The notes under the pieces were generated by a model. The model had not been told where the DNA came from and made no database searches. It worked only from the letters and a program-made list of their open reading frames with translations. A stretch of DNA of 64,000 nucleotides, taken from the NCBI GenBank assembly GCA_025360785.1, contig JANYBN010000207.1:1-64000 (forward strand), given 5' to 3'. Origin of the DNA: Geobacter sp. (lineage in GTDB: Bacteria; Desulfobacterota; Desulfuromonadia; Geobacterales; Pseudopelobacteraceae). Positions 61,303-64,000 of this stretch are shown here, in pieces; the stretch's first letter is position 1; every line of letters starts with the position of its first letter. Made by a program: the position numbers and the translations under genes.

Positions 61303-62606
61303 GTCGTCATCCCCTCAGCTGTGACCCTTATACGGCGGATTCTTTTTCGATCGACACTTTCCACTGTGAAGCGGGTATCCTCAAACAGGATACTTTCACC
61401 TGGTTGCAGCAGGTGACCGGCCTGTGCGAGCAGGAATCCTGCAATAGTAGTATAAGGAGCGTCTTCCGGCAGATGAAGATTGAGCCTTAGATTTACATCG
61501 CGGACAGTCAGCATGCCATCAAGCAGATATTCATTATTATCCTCAACACACTGTTCAGGGGAAACATCGTCAAACTCGTCATCTATTTCTCCCACAATTT
61601 CCTCAAGCAAGTCTTCCAATGTTATGATTCCTTCAAATCCACCATATTCATCTACAACAAAAACCATGTGGGTGCGTGATGACTGCATCAGCTTCAATGC
61701 TGTACTTAATTGAGCATTGGCCGGGATAAAGGTGGGTGGGTGAATCAGCCTGGCAAGAACAAATTCGGTTTTTTGCATTTTGGACAAAAACGGTTCCAGA
61801 TCTCTCCTGACAACAATGCCGATAATATTGTCGAGTTGATCCTGATAAACCGGCATGCGTGAAAATCCGAGCGAATTAAAGGCCATCTGCGTTTCATCAA
61901 GGGTTGCATTAACAGGAAGAGCAGCAACAGCATTTCGAGGTATCATGACTTCCTGTACTTCCGAGTCTGAAAACTCAAAAATACGATGAAGCATTTGCTG
62001 TTCATCTGCCTCCAACGTGCCGCTTGTGTGAGAAATATTAATAATTTGCCGTAGTTCATCTACAGTATATACACTGGCAGGGTTATCCGAGCTGTGTAAC
62101 CCGAACAATCTAACTGTGCTTCTACCGGCAAAATCAAGAATCTGTATCGGCCAACTGAACAGAGTGTGGAAAAGTCGCAATGGCCATGCGACAGCAAGGG
62201 CTACACGTTCTGCGCGTTCAAGAGCCAGTGTTTTTGGTGCTAGTTCACCTAGTACAATATGAAGGAAGGTTATACATGTAAAAGCGCCGACAAAGGCAAT
62301 TGTGTGTCGTACTGCATCAGAAACCAGACCTTTGAGTGGAAATTCCAGTAACCTGGAGAGAGCCGGTTCACCAATCCAGCCGAGTGCCAACGAAGCCATG
62401 GTGATACCGAGTTGAGTTGCGGATATGTATGAATTAAGATCGTCGAGCAACCCCAACAGAGTTACGGCACGAGCATTGCCACTTTCGACAAGAGAAACAA
62501 CCCGGGATTTGCGAACTGAAACCAGCGAAAATTCAGCAGCTACGAAAAAACCGTTTGCTGCAACCAACAACAGAACTAGAAAAAGTAATAAAAATGTATC
62601 ATTCAT
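61299..62606 (-). CDS. CNNM/CorC-type membrane protein with CBS domains
   Basis: About 435 residues. An N-terminal DUF21/CNNM membrane domain (four helices; GFFVAAEFSLVSVRKSRVVSLVESGN, then LGELAPKTLALERAERVA) is followed by two CBS domains (VQEVMIPRNAVAALPVN and THMVFVVDEYGGFEGIITLEDLLEEIVGEIDDE) and a CorC/HlyC transporter-associated domain at the C-terminus. The family is linked to magnesium or cobalt efflux. ATG 62606 gives the usual start MNDTFLLLFLVLLL; the track start at 62690 adds an unusual leader. Confidence 0.85.
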   Translation of the reverse strand: MNDTFLLLFLVLLLVAANGFFVAAEFSLVSVRKSRVVSLVESGNARAVTLLGLLDDLNSYISATQLGITMASLALGWIGEPALSRLLEFPLKGLVSDAVRHTIAFVGAFTCITFLHIVLGELAPKTLALERAERVALAVAWPLRLFHTLFSWPIQILDFAGRSTVRLFGLHSSDNPASVYTVDELRQIINISHTSGTLEADEQQMLHRIFEFSDSEVQEVMIPRNAVAALPVNATLDETQMAFNSLGFSRMPVYQDQLDNIIGIVVRRDLEPFLSKMQKTEFVLARLIHPPTFIPANAQLSTALKLMQSSRTHMVFVVDEYGGFEGIITLEDLLEEIVGEIDDEFDDVSPEQCVEDNNEYLLDGMLTVRDVNLRLNLHLPEDAPYTTIAGFLLAQAGHLLQPGESILFEDTRFTVESVDRKRIRRIRVTAEGMTT

Positions 62607-62614
62607 GGCTGCAT

Positions 62615-62642
62615 ATTCTATCGAGGAAGAGTGTGATGTCAA
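62615..62642 (-). promoter_or_regulatory. Candidate promoter abutting the CBS-protein start
   Basis: Minus strand TTGACA, 16-base spacer, TAGAAT, ending eight bases before ATG 62606. If used, transcription would begin at or within a few bases of the start codon, giving a leaderless message; no ribosome site is visible before that ATG. Confidence 0.35.
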
Positions 62643-62737
62643 CTGTAACATTCCAATTATTATTATCATTTGACCAATATTTTGATTCATGCTAGTTTTT
62701 CATACTTTATTTTCTTCGAAATGGAATTTCTTCTACG

Positions 62738-64000
62738 ATGCACATGCGGCTGATCATACTACTGTTCCTTCTGCTTCTCACCGCGTGCGCCGGCGTCGCC
62801 CCGGCTCCCGAAAACTCTGTACCTGCAGTTCCCAGGGTACATGATAAACATTCTCATTCATTATACCTTTTTTCCAGAGCGAAAATCGCTGTCCATGAAG
62901 GTGACTACCCCACTGCACTGAATTTGCTGCGCGAAGCAATTTCGCTTGAACCGGATTCGGCCAGAATGCATACAGAGATCGCCGACATCAAGCTCAAAAT
63001 CGGTCAGATACCTGAAGCCCTTGAATATATAAACAAGTCGATTGCACTTGACCCGACCTATCGCCCTCCGTATGTCCTTGGCGGCATCTTGATGTCATCA
63101 AGTGGAAAGGATTGGGAAGCGGCAGACTATTTGCGCAAAGCGGTCAAAATTGATCCCACCAAAGAAGATGCCTATCTACATCTGGCATTGTCTCTTACAC
63201 GTCTATTTGAATACGAAGAGGCTGTTTCCACACTCAAGGCGCTGGTTAAGCTCAATCCGGATTCCATTCTCGGTTATTATTATCTTGGGCGCACCTATAG
63301 CCAGATGAAGCTTTATAAAGATGCACTCGGGTATTTCACCAAAGTACTTGAACTTCGTCCTGATTTTGACCAGGCGGTTATCGATATGGCTGCAACGTAC
63401 GAGGCCATGGGCGACTATTCGCAAGCGATTGACACCTACCGTTCTCTGGTTGACCAGGAAGAACAACGTGCCGCCGTGCTGCAACGACTGATCCAGTTAT
63501 TGCTTCAGCAGCGCCGTTTTACCGAAGCGCTTGACTATCTCCGTTTGGCCTCTAAATCCGGATTGGGTGGCCAGGAAACATTACGAAAAATAGGACTCGT
63601 ACACCTTGAGCTTGAACAGTTTGATGAGGCAATTGCCGTATTTGGTGAGATGCTTGAAAAAGATCCTTCAGCTCATAATATCCGCATCTACCGTGGCATT
63701 GCATACGAGGAGAAAGGTGATCTTGATAATGCCTATTCCGAGTTCATTAAAGTTTCGCACAATTCTCCACAGTATTTTGAAGCGGTAAGTCATATCGCAC
63801 TAATTATGAAGGAGCAGGGTAAAATAGACAGGGCGATTGCTGTTTTCAATGAAGCGATAAATGCAAACAGTGGAAATCTTGAGCTATATCTGAATTTTTC
63901 GTCTCTTTACGAATCAATCGACAGGCCCCAGGCCGGCCTTGACATTCTGCTTGAAAATGAACGTCCATTTCAAAAAGAGCCCCGACTGCATTTCAGAATT
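62738..64000 (+). CDS. TPR-repeat lipoprotein (runs past window end)
   Basis: An open frame of 421 codons to the last base, missed by the ORF track because it has no stop here. The N-terminus is a lipoprotein signal (MRLIILLFLLLLTAC, lipobox LTAC with Cys at residue 17). From about residue 55 on there are consecutive tetratricopeptide repeats (for example EGDYPTALNLLREAISLEPDS and YKDALGYFTKVLELRPDF). It probably acts as a periplasmic or outer-membrane scaffold. ATG 62738 or 62744 may start it; the nearest purine-rich sequence, GAAATGG, lies well upstream. Confidence 0.85.
   Translation, partial: MHMRLIILLFLLLLTACAGVAPAPENSVPAVPRVHDKHSHSLYLFSRAKIAVHEGDYPTALNLLREAISLEPDSARMHTEIADIKLKIGQIPEALEYINKSIALDPTYRPPYVLGGILMSSSGKDWEAADYLRKAVKIDPTKEDAYLHLALSLTRLFEYEEAVSTLKALVKLNPDSILGYYYLGRTYSQMKLYKDALGYFTKVLELRPDFDQAVIDMAATYEAMGDYSQAIDTYRSLVDQEEQRAAVLQRLIQLLLQQRRFTEALDYLRLASKSGLGGQETLRKIGLVHLELEQFDEAIAVFGEMLEKDPSAHNIRIYRGIAYEEKGDLDNAYSEFIKVSHNSPQYFEAVSHIALIMKEQGKIDRAIAVFNEAINANSGNLELYLNFSSLYESIDRPQAGLDILLENERPFQKEPRLHFRI

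Overview
The window looks like chromosome of a Geobacter-type bacterium (Geobacterales, Desulfuromonadota). The support is an ActP/DUF485 acetate-transporter pair with an Ala/Pro-rich pre-sequence, a secreted c-type cytochrome, a soluble group 3 NiFe hydrogenase, DUF4388/Roadblock signalling genes, LPS genes, and the order ispE then tRNA-Gln. This assignment is inference; there is no rRNA or species marker. No insertion sequence, prophage or CRISPR array was seen.

Layout. 1-7.8 kb: partial BON protein, small envelope proteins (DUF2845, PhoU-like, DUF3943), a DUF3300/DUF2950 cell-envelope operon and a membrane diguanylate cyclase. 8.0-10.6 kb: PEBP-like protein, RtcB RNA ligase and archease. 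10.8-16.9 kb: class-C beta-lactamase-like hydrolase, small coiled-coil protein, DUF3047 protein, and an NAD-salvage operon (adenosine-specific-kinase family, pncB, pncA) closed by a strong terminator. 16.9-21.1 kb: a cysteine-rich mini-ORF, then cfa, a geranylgeranyl-reductase-like flavoprotein and thpR on the minus strand, cspA and tRNA-Ala(GGC). 21.5-27.5 kb: a non-homologous end-joining locus (DUF4177, two tandem Ku genes, LigD split into polymerase and ligase genes, DUF72) and an AraC-type regulator. 27.6-30.8 kb: a tetra-haem Ig-domain cytochrome and an SDR enzyme.

30.8-40.0 kb: a minus-strand glycan cluster (GtrB-like glycosyltransferase, NDP-hexose 2,3-dehydratase, Gfo/Idh reductase, DegT aminotransferase, methyltransferase, GT-C/TPR membrane protein, B12-type radical SAM) that probably makes and attaches a deoxy-amino sugar. 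40.7-44.0 kb: acetate symporter, DUF485 and IclR regulator. 44.3-48.4 kb: a five-gene NiFe hydrogenase operon with maturation protease. 48.6-52.0 kb: a signalling module of response regulator with a GTPase-like tail, two Roadblock proteins and a PAS histidine kinase. 52-55.3 kb: two oligopeptide-type permeases and small proteins. 55.4-64 kb: tRNA-Gln(TTG), ispE, cysE-lpxC, an AsmA-like giant protein, a CNNM/CBS protein and a TPR lipoprotein that runs off the window.

The most unusual signal is a recurrent 14-bp element, (T/A)GGCAY-N5-GTG, found in correct orientation 40-120 bp upstream of at least seven transcription units, with two weaker ATG variants. The units encode envelope proteins, RNA repair, NAD salvage, NHEJ and cold shock. 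It has a perfect sigma-54 -24 half but a consistently non-canonical -12 half, which suggests one shared, possibly stress-related, regulon.
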